From NCBI RefSeq assembly GCF_009711265.1, contig NZ_WMII01000025.1:1-39293 (forward strand): DNA of 39,293 nt, written 5' to 3'. Below the pieces are notes generated by a model. That model was not told the DNA's origin, searched no databases, and worked only from the letters and a program-made list of their open reading frames with translations. A program made the position numbers and the translations under genes. Positions 23,378 to 32,900 of the stretch are shown one piece after another (position 1 is the first letter of the stretch; each line of letters starts with the position of its first letter). This DNA comes from Paracoccus shanxieyensis. Lineage in GTDB: Bacteria > Pseudomonadota > Alphaproteobacteria > Rhodobacterales > Rhodobacteraceae.

Positions 23378-25711
23378 TCAATGGACCTGGCCCCGCTCGG
23401 TCTCGCCGTCCACGTCCGTTGCGCGGTGCCGTTCGTACTCGGTGTCGGCCAGATCATCGACCACCTGGCGCAGGGCATCGGTATTGGCCGTCGCGGCATC
23501 GGACTGCAGATAGACCTTGGCGACATAGAGCCGGTCGAGGCGGTCCTTGAGCACCTTGTCCAGCGCATCCGCATCGCCGGATGCGAGACGGTCGAGTTGG
23601 CGGTCATCCAGCACCCGCGCGATCTCCTCCCGGAAGGCCTGCCGATCGGCGTCGGTCTGGAAGGGGGCGGACAACTCCCCACCCCGCTCATGCTCCAGCA
23701 CGCTTCGGATATTTTGCGGGATGTCGACTTTCGGGGCGCTATTCGCCACATTGTTGGATGGGCCGATGTCGCGGGTAGAGGGTGCATCGGTGGCGAGACT
23801 ATCTCGCGTCTCGTTGGCCAACCGGACAGCGTTGATCGCCCGCGTGTCATGTGCCTCGACGATAGAGGCGTAGGTGGCGCCGAGCCCCCGGGCAAGGTGA
23901 TCGGGCATATCCGGATAACGGCTCCGGAATTCATCCGCCACAGCCTCCGCGATCTGGGTTCGGGAGCCGCGCGTCGCCATGATCGCGTCCACGTCCTTCG
24001 TGATGGCCGCGGCGCGCAGATCATCCGTGATCTCCTCCCGGTAAGGCTGCGTCCGGTCGATCACATCGCCGGGCTTTGCCAGCAGTTCCGGATGCTGCGC
24101 GAGATACTCCCGCTGCTCGAGCTCAATCCGGCGTTCCGCCCGATTGGTGACCTCCCAGTCCCGCGCCTCGATCTGATCGACGCTGAGACCCTCAGACCGC
24201 ATGTCGGCCCGGATCGTCGCCTCCATGCTGCGGACCGCCTCGGGATGATAGTGGAACCTCTCCGCGGTGGTTTCGTCTTCCATGACACCGTCCTTCACCA
24301 GCACGCCTTCCCGTTCGAGCAGGGTCCCAAGCTTCACATGCGCGTCGTTCAGGATGTCCCGTGCGGTCTCGAGATCGGCGCGGCGCTCGAGGTTGAGATC
24401 CCGCGCCTCGGCCACCTTGGAGAGATCGGCGGCGATCCATTGATGCTCCAGCGCCGCGTTCGGGGCCCCCGCCTGGATCCGCGCCACGACCTCGGAGGTG
24501 CTGATCCCGGTTCCGCGCAGGGCGGTATCGATCTGCGAGCGCAGGCGCGGCTCACCCAGGCGATCCAACTCGCTCTTCCGGATGTTGGCCTCCGAATAGA
24601 CGCCACCGTCCGAGGGCTGCTCGATCAACGAATTCGAGCGCAGCCCGAGCGGTTGCATGTGCTGGACCTGCCTCTGGATCGCGTTGAGGCTCTTCTCGAA
24701 GGCGGGCCGGTCCGCATCGGGTTTCTCGGCGATCATACGCTGAACCCGCCCGAGCTTCTCGGCATAGAGGCTTCTCAGATCCTCGAACGACTGCTCTTCA
24801 GCCATGTAGATGTCTCCTGCTCGCTCCACCTGCCCGCCCCGGGCCAGCACCTCGCCCGCCCGGAAGAGCGCATCGGCGATGTCCTCGCGGGCCTCGCGGG
24901 AGGCCTCCACCGCAAGCGCGTGGTAGATGGTTCTGGTATTGGCGATCTCGGCCAGCGTCCGCGTCAGGTCCTCCCCCACGCGGTCGCGCTCGCGGGGCGC
25001 TCGGCCCTCGTCCTTGGCGGCGTAGACCTCGCTTGTGCGGGCCGGGTAATGCACGACCCCGCGATCCACCCGTCGCGTGGCCTCCAGACGCACATCGTAC
25101 TTCTCTGCCTCCTCGACCATGGCGAGGCGGAAATCGTCATAGTTGAAGCGATGGTTGCGCCCGAGGAAGAAGAACTCGCCTTCCTGCGAGCGGCGGTTCA
25201 GCACCAGATGCGCATGGGGGTGATCGCGATCCTCATGCACCGCGATGATGTAGTCGAAATGCCCCGCGTCGGTCTGGAAGAACCGCTCGGCCACATCCGT
25301 CGCGATGTCGCGCACATCCTCGCCCCGCGTGCCGATGGGGAAGGACATGAGCATATGGGTGGTCTGGCCCAGCTTGGGCTTGAAGCCCGCATCCCACCGC
25401 TTGGCGAAGCGCTCGGTCAGGTCCTTGATGTCGCCCGCCTCGAGCTTTGCCTTCCCGTCGAGGAAGCCGCTACTGTCCACGATATGGGTGGACTTGGTGG
25501 TGAGGTAATCGAGCTGGCTCATCAGCTGCGACTTGGTATGCGTGCCGCCGCTCCGGATCGCCTTGAAGACCGCCGGCCGGTGCCCCGCCGCCGCGCGCAT
25601 GAGTTGGGTCTGCTTGGATACGTGCAGCCCTTGCATCGAGCCACGCACGCGGCTCCAGCCATCCCGGAAGACCTCGCCCGTGACGGCATGGACGGCATCA
25701 TTCAGCCGCAT
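23378..25711 (-). CDS. VirD2-like (MOBP-type) relaxase
   Basis: 777 residues from ATG 25711, which overlaps the accessory gene by 14 bases; the longer open frame upstream lies inside that gene. The relaxase domain covers about 1-250: candidate catalytic Tyr69 in LMSQLDYL, and the metal-binding triad in VHEDRDHPHAHLV (His164, 166, 168). It nicks oriT, stays covalently attached to the 5' end and pilots the strand into the recipient. The remaining ~500 residues are helical and charged with no second catalytic domain that I can see, longer than VirD2 itself, so they are probably for secretion-signal or relaxosome contacts. Confidence 0.92.
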   Translation of the reverse strand: MRLNDAVHAVTGEVFRDGWSRVRGSMQGLHVSKQTQLMRAAAGHRPAVFKAIRSGGTHTKSQLMSQLDYLTTKSTHIVDSSGFLDGKAKLEAGDIKDLTERFAKRWDAGFKPKLGQTTHMLMSFPIGTRGEDVRDIATDVAERFFQTDAGHFDYIIAVHEDRDHPHAHLVLNRRSQEGEFFFLGRNHRFNYDDFRLAMVEEAEKYDVRLEATRRVDRGVVHYPARTSEVYAAKDEGRAPRERDRVGEDLTRTLAEIANTRTIYHALAVEASREAREDIADALFRAGEVLARGGQVERAGDIYMAEEQSFEDLRSLYAEKLGRVQRMIAEKPDADRPAFEKSLNAIQRQVQHMQPLGLRSNSLIEQPSDGGVYSEANIRKSELDRLGEPRLRSQIDTALRGTGISTSEVVARIQAGAPNAALEHQWIAADLSKVAEARDLNLERRADLETARDILNDAHVKLGTLLEREGVLVKDGVMEDETTAERFHYHPEAVRSMEATIRADMRSEGLSVDQIEARDWEVTNRAERRIELEQREYLAQHPELLAKPGDVIDRTQPYREEITDDLRAAAITKDVDAIMATRGSRTQIAEAVADEFRSRYPDMPDHLARGLGATYASIVEAHDTRAINAVRLANETRDSLATDAPSTRDIGPSNNVANSAPKVDIPQNIRSVLEHERGGELSAPFQTDADRQAFREEIARVLDDRQLDRLASGDADALDKVLKDRLDRLYVAKVYLQSDAATANTDALRQVVDDLADTEYERHRATDVDGETERGQVH

Positions 25712-26279
25712 GCGCAAACTCCCGCAGCGCGGCCGTGGCCTCGAGCTGCATCGCCGTGCGACGACGTCTGATCGCCAAATCGATCTCGTCGGCGGCATCG
25801 AGGATGAACCGCGCCAGCCCGCGCATCTGCGCAAGCCGCAGTTCCGAAAATTCCGGGCCAGCCCCCTGCCCTTGCCGGTTGGCCAGCGTCATCTGCTTGG
25901 CGATCTGCGCAACCCCATTACCGACCTCGTGCAGCGAGGCGCGGGTGCGCGCCATCTCGGCCGCCAACTGGGCGTCCGGAACGAACACCCCACCTGCCGC
26001 CTGGATCAGCCGTCGCAGGCCCTCGGCCCGGCTCTCGATCCCGGCGGAGGCCAGCACCGCATCAAGGGCTGCAAGCTCTGCAGTGGTCACCTTCACACTG
26101 ACGGCGGAGACCGGGATCGCGGCATCTGCCTGGCGCTCGGCATCGGCTTTCAGGACGTAGCGCACGGCCCGAGCCGTCACCCCGAACTGCGTCGCCAGAT
26201 CGGTCGTCGACACACCCTCCGCGGCCTCGCGGACGATCTGCATCTTCTCCATCTCTGTCAGGCGTTTTGCTCGGGACAT
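25698..26279 (-). CDS. Relaxosome accessory DNA-binding protein (MobC-like)
   Basis: 193 residues from ATG 26279; the frame is open ten codons further. The N-terminus has a helix-turn-helix (MEKMQIVREAAEGVSTTDLA, then FGVTARAVRYVLKAD), and the middle reads VSAVSVKVTTAELAALDAVL and SRAEGLRRLIQAAGG, a ribbon-helix-helix/MobC-like block. The C-terminus is helical. It sits directly before the relaxase with overlapping ends and directly after the 80-bp palindrome, the classic place for a protein that binds oriT and assists nicking. Family name is by pattern and context. Confidence 0.8.
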   Translation of the reverse strand: MSRAKRLTEMEKMQIVREAAEGVSTTDLATQFGVTARAVRYVLKADAERQADAAIPVSAVSVKVTTAELAALDAVLASAGIESRAEGLRRLIQAAGGVFVPDAQLAAEMARTRASLHEVGNGVAQIAKQMTLANRQGQGAGPEFSELRLAQMRGLARFILDAADEIDLAIRRRRTAMQLEATAALREFAHAAE

Positions 26280-26313
26280 GCGGAAGAAAGACCCCCTATT
26301 TCCTGCCACCTTC

Positions 26314-26393
26314 CACCAAGGCTGCCCCCACCTTACGTTTGTATAAATGATGGGTCAACAATATACTTGCGTAAGGTGGGGGCAGCCTTGGTG
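26314..26393. other. Candidate oriT: 80-bp interrupted palindrome
   Basis: Two perfect 24-base arms (26314-26337 and 26370-26393; CACCAAGGCTGCC.../...GGCAGCCTTGGTG) enclose an AT-rich 32-base centre. Past three mismatches the pairing resumes (GTATA at 26341-26345 with TATAC at 26362-26366). It lies 35 bases before the accessory/relaxase/coupling-protein operon, where oriT is normally found. Within the centre, TTGTAT (26339-26344) and TATACT (26362-26367) are spaced 17 bases apart and could be a rightward promoter. A bidirectional terminator is the alternative, but there is no gene ending on either side. Confidence 0.6.
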
Positions 26394-26842
26394 TCCGTTT
26401 CCCACGAGGCCCGCAGGGACGCGGGGCTCTCGCCTCTCTCACAAGGACGGCCCGCTCTTCGGTCCGCCCCCCGTGCCCTTGAGGGACGAACGCGGTCGTG
26501 GCTCGTGTGAGTTATAGAAAAGGGTTCTATCGCTCATGCGCCGGAACCGGACGCACGCCGCCTGGCCGGAGTCCAGCAATGACCGCGCAGCCGGCGACCC
26601 TCTCGAGCGGCGGTTCCTCCCGACGCCCGGCGAGATCCTCGGCACCGTCCGCGATGGGACTGGCGACGCGGGCGACCGCCTGCGTATCGACAGCCCGGGA
26701 TCTGCGGGATCTCGTCGAGATGGCAGCGCTGAGCAGAACTGGTGCGCGGCAGCATCCGGGGTACGGGCTACGGCTGTCGGCCACATGCCTACGGGAAGGT
26801 GCGGGTCGCTGATGTGGAGCCAGCGTGATGGTTCGGTTGATC
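26394..26842. other. Interval without a supported gene
   Basis: 449 bases between the oriT candidate and the VapC stop. Open frames exist on both strands (the best is 26536-26865, plus strand, 109 codons, beginning MRRNRTHAAWPESSNDRAAG), but none has a ribosome site or recognisable motif, and the plus frame runs into vapC. A small transfer-leading-region gene or a decayed gene is possible. Confidence 0.35.
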
Positions 26843-27223
26843 TCAGCCGTTCGTCTTCGGCATGAAGTCCACGCCTGGCAGCCCTTCGAAATGCGCGTCG
26901 CAGGTGAGAAGCGTCGCGCCCCGGGCCCGCGCAGTGGCGAAAATGATCGCATCGGCGGTCGCGAGCTTGTGCGTGCGGCAGGCGTCAGCAGCCGCGAGCG
27001 CGATCTCGGTGTCCAGCGGGACAACCTGACAGACCTGGGTAAAGGCGATCACCTGATCCGCCTTGTCTTCGCCGACTTCACGCGTCGTCCACTTCGCAAG
27101 TTCCAGCTGAACCATGGTCGGCACCAGCCAGTCGGATTGCTGCGGCAAGCGCTCCGACAGCTCTTCCCCGGTTAGCGATCCGATCAACCATTCGATCCAG
27201 GCGGAGGTGTCGACCAACACCAT
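26843..27223 (-). CDS. vapC: VapC-type PIN-domain toxin
   Basis: 126 residues, the usual size. PIN-domain acidic residues are all visible: Asp5 (MVLVDTSAWIEWL), Glu41 (QLELAKW), Asp91 (LATADAIIFATA) and Asp109 (LLTCDAHFEGLPGV). VapC toxins are Mg-dependent ribonucleases that cut tRNA or rRNA. The start overlaps the antitoxin stop by one base (TGATG), so the pair is translationally coupled. Likely stabilises the element. Confidence 0.93.
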   Translation of the reverse strand: MVLVDTSAWIEWLIGSLTGEELSERLPQQSDWLVPTMVQLELAKWTTREVGEDKADQVIAFTQVCQVVPLDTEIALAAADACRTHKLATADAIIFATARARGATLLTCDAHFEGLPGVDFMPKTNG

Positions 27224-27435
27224 CAGAAACGGTCGGTCCGATCACGATAGTCCGTCGCGGCAGCGCCGCGAGCCAGGCCCTTCAAGGCGTCGCGTTTTGG
27301 GACGGGCACCAGCAAAACACCCGTGCCCTTCGGAATGAAGGCAAAGGTGAGACCCGCCTCCCAGTGCTGGGCCGTGCGGATCGCCTTGGGGATCGAAATC
27401 TGGAACTTCGACGACAGTGTGGCTGTCTCGGACAT
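27223..27435 (-). CDS. vapB: AbrB/SpoVT-type antitoxin of VapC
   Basis: 70 residues. The swapped-hairpin DNA-binding domain is at the N-terminus (ATLSSKFQISIPKAIR), then GLTFAFIPKGTGVLLVPV; the C-terminal tail (RGAAATDYRDRTDRF) should wrap the toxin. A good ribosome site (AAAGG seven bases before ATG) and a clear promoter (27465-27493) precede it. AbrB-type antitoxins repress their own operon together with the toxin. Confidence 0.9.
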   Translation of the reverse strand: MSETATLSSKFQISIPKAIRTAQHWEAGLTFAFIPKGTGVLLVPVPKRDALKGLARGAAATDYRDRTDRF

Positions 27436-27464
27436 TGTCGTACCTTTCCTTGAACGATGCCAAA

Positions 27465-27493
27465 AACGTAAGAGTGTGTCCCCAGAGAGTCAA
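27465..27493 (-). promoter_or_regulatory. vapBC promoter
   Basis: On the minus strand: TTGACT (27493-27488), 17-base spacer, TACGTT (27470-27465), about 30 bases before the vapB start. Strong -35, moderate -10. Confidence 0.6.
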
Positions 27494-27571
27494 GCCAGCG
27501 TTGCTGACGGGACGCGCTCCTGAAGCAGCGCGCGACTGCCGTGACGGGACTGCCTTCCCCGAGGAAAGAGT

Positions 27572-27591
27572 AAGGGGGCTCACGCCCCCTT
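27572..27591 (-). terminator. Hairpin overlapping the DUF2493 stop codon
   Basis: AAGGGGGC-N4-GCCCCCTT, perfect 8-bp stem, with the TGA stop in the loop (27580-27582). On the minus strand it is followed by ACTCTTTCC rather than a long T run, so it may be a weak terminator or 3'-end stabiliser of the leftward operon. Confidence 0.5.
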
Positions 27592-28512
27592 CTCGAACTT
27601 CATGACCGGGATGCCGAGCTTCTTGGCCTTGTCGGCGAGGTTCTCCTGGATGCCATTGCCCGGGAAGACGAGTACGCCCACTGGCAGGACGTCCAGCATG
27701 GCGTCGTTGCGCTTGAAGGGGGCGGCCTTGGCGTGCTTGGTCCAGTCCGGCTTGAAGGCCACCTGCGTCACGCCCCTCGCCTCGGCCCATTTGGCGGCGA
27801 TGAGCTCTGCGCCCTTCGGGCTGCCACCATGCAGAAGGACCATGTCGGGATACTTGGTCCGGACCTGATCGAGCTTGCCCCAGATCAGGCGGTGATCGTT
27901 GAAGTCGGTTCCGCCGGTGAGGGCGACCTTGGGTCCTGCGGGGAGCATCACCTCGGTCTCTGCGCGGCGCTTGGCAGCCAGGAAGTCGCGGCTGTCGATC
28001 AGCGCTGCGGTCATGTGCTGGCGGTTCACCATCGAGCCGGTGCGAGGCCGCCAGGTCGATCCCGTGTGATGGACGAACTCGGTGGCGGCGTGATCTCGCA
28101 TCATGTCCATGCAGTTGCGTCGTTCGATCAGCGTCAGGCCTTCGGCCGTCAGGCGCTCGAGTTCGGTGGATTTCACCTCGGAGCCGTCTTGCTCACGCTG
28201 GAGGCGGCGCTGCGCCTGCTCGTTCTCGTCGAGCGACCGCTCGATCCGGGCCGTGGCGCGGTGGAAGAGGTTGACCTGGCCCCAGAGCACCTCTTCGAGG
28301 TCGGGTTCCATCCGGGTGTCTTCCAGGGTCGCGACGAGGGCATCGAAGATGTCGGCGACGGCGACCGCGAGGCGCTGCCCATCGGGCATCGGGCGCGGAT
28401 CGGGCTCGTCAAAGGGGCGGTAGCCGTAGAGCTGCAGCTCATCGAGCGCATGGGCGGTCTGGGATGCAGTGTGGGCGGGTTCATACGCGTCGTCGTGGGT
28501 GTGGATCGTCAT
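27580..28512 (-). CDS. DUF2493 (SLOG/YspA-like) protein
   Basis: 310 residues from ATG 28512 (MTIHTHDDAYEP); the frame is open 13 codons further but the natural start matches the family. An N-terminal helical part of ~185 residues with a Glu/Arg-rich coiled coil (RIERSLDENEQAQRRLQREQ) precedes a C-terminal SLOG-type Rossmann domain: KVALTGGTDFNDHRLIWGKL, LLHGGSPKGAELIAAKWAE, GVLVFPGNGIQENLADKAK. SLOG domains bind nucleotide-derived ligands; DUF2493 proteins recur on alphaproteobacterial conjugative elements, but their reaction is unknown. It is the last gene of the methyltransferase-helicase/Toprim block. Confidence 0.85.
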   Translation of the reverse strand: MTIHTHDDAYEPAHTASQTAHALDELQLYGYRPFDEPDPRPMPDGQRLAVAVADIFDALVATLEDTRMEPDLEEVLWGQVNLFHRATARIERSLDENEQAQRRLQREQDGSEVKSTELERLTAEGLTLIERRNCMDMMRDHAATEFVHHTGSTWRPRTGSMVNRQHMTAALIDSRDFLAAKRRAETEVMLPAGPKVALTGGTDFNDHRLIWGKLDQVRTKYPDMVLLHGGSPKGAELIAAKWAEARGVTQVAFKPDWTKHAKAAPFKRNDAMLDVLPVGVLVFPGNGIQENLADKAKKLGIPVMKFEKGA

Positions 28513-28578
28513 CGGTTTCTTGCCTCCGGGCCTGTCTCGTCCGCGCGTCATCCCGCGCGGCCTTCATGGGCTGCGAAA

Positions 28579-28739
28579 GCCGTCACGGGGGCCGCCCCTT
28601 CACCCCGCCTTCGGGGCCGGAACGCATGTGGAGGAGGACGGGGGGCGGCTGATTTGTCTCGCGATGCAAAGGCGGGGCTCGCCCCCGCCGGCGGAAATCA
28701 GTCGCCCCCCGTCCTTGAAGGGGCGGCACCTTTGACGGC
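28579..28739. repeat. Nested multi-arm palindrome between DUF2493 and Toprim genes
   Basis: Four pairs of arms in concentric order: GCCGTCA 28579-28585 / TGACGGC 28733-28739; GCCGCCCCTTCA 28591-28602 / TGAAGGGGCGGC 28716-28727; a 20-base pair with one mismatch, 28636-28655 / 28695-28714; GGCGGGG 28671-28677 / CCCCGCC 28683-28689. The left side also carries a small hairpin CCCCG-CCTT-CGGGG (28603-28616). The rest of the 367-base interval 28513-28879 has no supported gene. It could be a structured RNA in the leftward transcript or a DNA element used in replication or transfer. Confidence 0.7.
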
Positions 28740-28879
28740 CGCCTGCCCATCTCTTGAAGGCCGTGTGGGTGACGGGTGGATGAGATTGCCCGCGAATAGG
28801 CAAAGCGGCGATCCACGGCCACGACAGGGATCCGTGACCCCTGCCCCGGTATTCCAGACCGCCCCCTGCGCGATGCAGG

Positions 28880-29911
28880 TCAGCCTGACAGGCGATGCCG
28901 ATCCCCTGGCCCGAACTGACCTGCCAGATGTTGGCGCAGCGCCTCCTTGCCGGTCGCCCGAAGATCATCATTGAAATCCCCGAGCCGCGGTTCCAGCACA
29001 TGGCAACCAATGCCGACCTCGGTTGCTCTGGCTCTCAACCTCTCTGCCGCGCGTTGGCCAGCGGGATCGCGGTCGATGGCGATGTAGAGGCGCTGCACCC
29101 CCTCCGGCAGCAGGACCGCCCCGAGGTGTCCCGACGAGAGCGCCGCCCAGACGGGCAGGCCGGGCATGGCCTCGATAAGGGACAGCATGGTCTCGATGCC
29201 CTCGCCAACCACGAGGATGTCGTCATGCGGGGTCAGCCTGACGGCATTGCCGAGGAGGTGACCCATGGCACGCCGCTGCGTCACGACGGCCGCCTTTCCC
29301 TGTCCGTCAGGGGCGAGCCAGGTGCGGTGCGCGCCCTGCAAGCCCCCTGCCCCATCGGTGACCGCGGCGATCAGCGCCGGTCTCGGGATGCTCCGGGTCT
29401 GGCCCTCATCCCGATGCCAGCACTTAGGGTGGAAGCGCAGCGCGCTCATCGTGCCGCCGTGGGTGAGGCCCCGGGAGCGGAGGTAGGTGTCGGCAAGCGT
29501 GCCTGCGATCGGCACGGAGGCTGCAAACAACCGCGCCGCCGCCGCTGGTGTGTCACCGGGGGCTTTGGCCTTCTTGGGCGCCGGTGCATCCGGGATGACC
29601 GGCTGCGGACGGCCCAGATGCGCCCGGGCCTCGGCCAGAAGATCGGGAAAGCGGGAGATCCCGGTCCTCTCGCGGATGATGTCGAGAAGATCGCCATGCT
29701 CGCCCGTGGCGGCGTCGGTGAACTTGCCGGCCGCGCCCGGCCCGGACGCGGACCCGGTCAGCCGCACGAAGAGCGACCGGCCGGGGTTGTTCTGCAGATC
29801 GCCCACAATCCAGTAGGACCCTTCCCGCCGTCCGGCGGGAAGGTAGGCACGACACACGCTCTCTGCATTTTCCGCCAAAGCGATGATCACATCTTCGGTC
29901 TCGGAATACAT
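28880..29911 (-). CDS. Toprim-domain (primase-like) protein
   Basis: 343 residues. The N-terminal region (to about 190) resembles the DUF7146-type zinc-free primase-associated domain (GSYWIVGDLQNNPGRSLFVR, AARLFAASVPIAGTLADTYL, LRFHPKCWHRDE). The C-terminal Toprim domain has the acidic motifs: VVGEGIETMLSL (Glu-x3-Glu equivalent) and LYIAIDRDPAGQRAAERL (DxD). Proteins like this are plasmid and phage primases or topoisomerase-fold nucleases acting on the entering strand. ATG 29911 is three bases past the stop of the large methyltransferase-helicase, so they form one transcription unit. Confidence 0.88.
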   Translation of the reverse strand: MYSETEDVIIALAENAESVCRAYLPAGRREGSYWIVGDLQNNPGRSLFVRLTGSASGPGAAGKFTDAATGEHGDLLDIIRERTGISRFPDLLAEARAHLGRPQPVIPDAPAPKKAKAPGDTPAAAARLFAASVPIAGTLADTYLRSRGLTHGGTMSALRFHPKCWHRDEGQTRSIPRPALIAAVTDGAGGLQGAHRTWLAPDGQGKAAVVTQRRAMGHLLGNAVRLTPHDDILVVGEGIETMLSLIEAMPGLPVWAALSSGHLGAVLLPEGVQRLYIAIDRDPAGQRAAERLRARATEVGIGCHVLEPRLGDFNDDLRATGKEALRQHLAGQFGPGDRHRLSG

Positions 29912-29914
29912 GGC

Positions 29915-32900
29915 TCAACAACCTTTGCGTGCATGGAGTCCCGTCACAGGACAACGCGCGATCAGGCGATCCAGCACGGCGATGCCGGTAGGGTCGGTCG
30001 GGCAGAAGAGGCGCAGCTTCCAGCTGATGATCTCCGAGAAGAAGCCATCGGCCTTGAGCCGGTCCTTGGCGGCTTCCGTGAAGCCGGAGAGCTCGATCCG
30101 ATTCACGCCCATGACGCGGGAGCGGTGGAGCTCCATGCTCTCGGCCAGTCGCACGACGGTCTTGCCCTCCAGAACGAGGGCATGGACCTGCGCTGCAGAG
30201 AGCTTCGGCGCGTCGTCTGCCAGCGTGGTCGCGACCCAGGTGGGCGAGACCCGGCGACCGATGATGCGCTGACCGTCATCGGTTTGCAGCCGATAGACGC
30301 GGGTTTCGTCCTGGGGGAGCTGCTTCCAGATCGGCAGCAGGAGCCCCGACACGATGTGCAGGGTGGACTCGCTGAACTCCGGCACCTCGGCCAGTTCCGC
30401 GGTCCAGGCGGCGGTGAAGGCCGCACGGTCGGCCTCGAGCCAGTGAGTATCGTCCATGATCTTCGCCGGGACCGTGCTGGACTCGGTCGGACGGATCAGC
30501 CGCAAGCGGGGCTCGATGGTGCCATCGTCCAACATCAGGCTGGTGGCGGGCACCTGCACGGCAGCCCGACCCGAGCGGCTGTTGACCAGCAGGCGTGCCT
30601 TTGGGTCGTCGAGCCAGTCAAGCGCATCCGCGAGCGCAGTCGGCGTGTTGCGCCGCTTCTCCGCGATGGTGAGGAGCTGGGTTTCCGCGCCGGAGCCGGG
30701 ATGCGTGTAGATGACGCGTGCATCCGCGACGCGGAAGCTCTCGGCGCGGAGCGTCTCGAGCCCGAGGTCATAAACCCCGGCGGCAATAGCCCCCTCGATC
30801 CGCGCATCGAGAAGCTCTTCAAAAGCTGAGAAGAGCACGGCCTGCATGTCGATCGTCAGCGCCAGAAGGCGATTGAGGAAGGTCGTGATCGGCGGTAGGT
30901 CGTCTTTAAGGCCGTTGTCATCGGTCAGGCTGAGACCGGTGGCATCCTCGAAGGCCCCGAGCGAGCAACCAACGACATCGCCGCGATAGAGGCGCCGGTA
31001 GAGCTGGCGCAGGGCGTCGCGGGCGTAAGGCGACTCGAGGTTGTCCTCGGGCCGGAACAGCCCCTGCCCGCCGGTCTGGCGCTGGCCGCGGGTAATGGCG
31101 CCGAGCGTGTCTAGGCGGCGCGCGATGGTCGAGAGAAACCGCTTTTCTGCTTTCACATCGGTGGCGACGGGGCGGAAGAGCGGCGGCTGCGCCTGATTGG
31201 TGCGGTTGGTGCGCCCGAGGCCCTGTATGGCCGCGTCCGCCTTCCAGCCGGGTTCCAGAAGGTAGTGGACCCGCAAGCGCTGGTTCTTCGCCCCGAGATC
31301 AGCGTGATAGCTGCGCCCCGTGCCGCCAGCATCCGAGAAGATCAGGATGCGCTTCTGGTCATCCATGAAGGCGGCGGTTTCCGCGAGGTTGGCAGATCCG
31401 GCCCGGCTTTCGACAACGAGGCGGGCCGCTGAACCTTCGCCCTTCCTCACGATCCGGCGTGACCGACCCGTCACTTCGGCCACAAGGTCGGTGCCAAAGC
31501 GCTGGACGATCTGATCCAGCGCGCCGGGCACTGGCGGAAGCGAGGCCAGATGCTCGATCAGCGCGTCGCGCCTGCGCGCGGCCTCGCGGCATTCCACCGG
31601 CTGGCCATCGCGCGTGACAGGCCGCGAGGAGAGGTTGCCTTCGCTATCGGTGAAGGGCTCGTAGAGTTGCACCGGGAAGGAGTGCTGCAAATAATCCAGG
31701 CAGCTCTCTCTTGGCGTGATGTCCACCCGCACATCGTTCCATTCATCCGTAGGGATGTCCGACAGGCGGCGTTCTATCAGCGCCTCGCCGGTCGAGACGA
31801 TCTGGATGACAGCCGCACGGCCTGCGGCCAGATCGGCCTCGATGCTGGAGATCAAGGTAGGGGTTTTCATCGAGGTGAGCAGATGGCCGAAGAAACGCTG
31901 CTTGGCAGACTCGAAAGCCGAGCGGGCAGCGGATTTGGCCTGGCGGTTCAGAGTACCAGACTCTCCGGTGATGTTCGCAGCCTCCATGGCGGCCGCGAGG
32001 TTGTTGTGGATGATGGCGAAGGCCCCGGCATAGGCATCGTAGATGCCGCGCTGCTCGGGGGTCAGCGCGTGCTCCAGCATTTCATATTCGACACCGTCAT
32101 AGGAAAGCGACCGGGCGGTGTAGAGGCCAAGGGACCGCAGATCGCGCGCGAGGACCTCCATCGCAGCCACGCCGCCGGCCTCTATGGCCTGAACGAACTC
32201 AGCTCGGGTGGCAAAGGGAAAGTCCTCCCCGCCCCAAAGCCCGAGGCGTTGCGCATAGGCGAGATTGTGGACCGTCGTGGCCCCTGTGGCCGAGACATAG
32301 ACCACGCGGGCATTCGGCAGCTTGTGCTGGAGCCGCAGGCCCGCCCTGCCCTGCTGTGAGGCTTCCGTGTCACCGCGCTCGCCCTTGGACCCAGCGGCAT
32401 TGGCCATGGCATGGCTTTCATCGAACAGGATCACCCCGTCGAAATCCGCCCCCAGCCAGTCAACGATCTGGTCGACGCGGGATTTCTTGGCGCCCCGCTC
32501 TTCGGAGCGCAGGGTGGCGTAGGTGGTGAAGAGGATGCCCTCAGAAAGCGGGATGTCGCGCCCCTGCGCGAAGCGCGAGAGTGGGGTCACTAGCAGGCGC
32601 TCCTGGCCGAGTGCTGACCAGTCGCGCTGCGCATCCTCCAGTAACTTGTCGCTCTTCGAAATCCAGAGCGCCTTGCGGCGGCCCTGGCACCAGTTGTCGA
32701 GCAGGATCCCGGCCGACTGGCGGCCCTTGCCCGCCCCGGTACCGTCGCCAAGGAAGAAGCCGCGGCGGAAGCGGATGGCGTCTGCAGAATCGTCGGGCGC
32801 GGCCGAGACCATGTCGCCGGTCTCATCGACGGTCCAGAAGCCGGCGAGATGCGCGCCATGCGCCTCACCCGCGTAGATCACAGTCTCGAGCTGCGCGTCG

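Noticed and set aside
21756..25771. Two long rightward frames (487 and 851 codons) opposite the coupling protein and relaxase
   Set aside because: They are antisense shadows of high-GC genes; the leftward frames carry the Walker and HUH motifs.
26498..27024. Overlapping frames on both strands between the oriT candidate and vapC
   Set aside because: No ribosome sites or recognisable motifs, and several run into vapC; kept only as an unassigned interval.
27505..27550. Direct repeat TGACGGGAC (27505-27513 and 27542-27550) as an att or target duplication
   Set aside because: Nine bases in GC-rich sequence with no recombinase or element boundary beside it; likely chance.
28579..28739. CRISPR-like array or IS end
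   Set aside because: The arms are concentric inverted pairs, not regularly spaced direct repeats, and no transposase lies nearby.
28895..30829. 644-codon rightward frame opposite the Toprim and methyltransferase-helicase genes
   Set aside because: Antisense shadow; the leftward frames hold intact catalytic motifs and abut with three bases between them.
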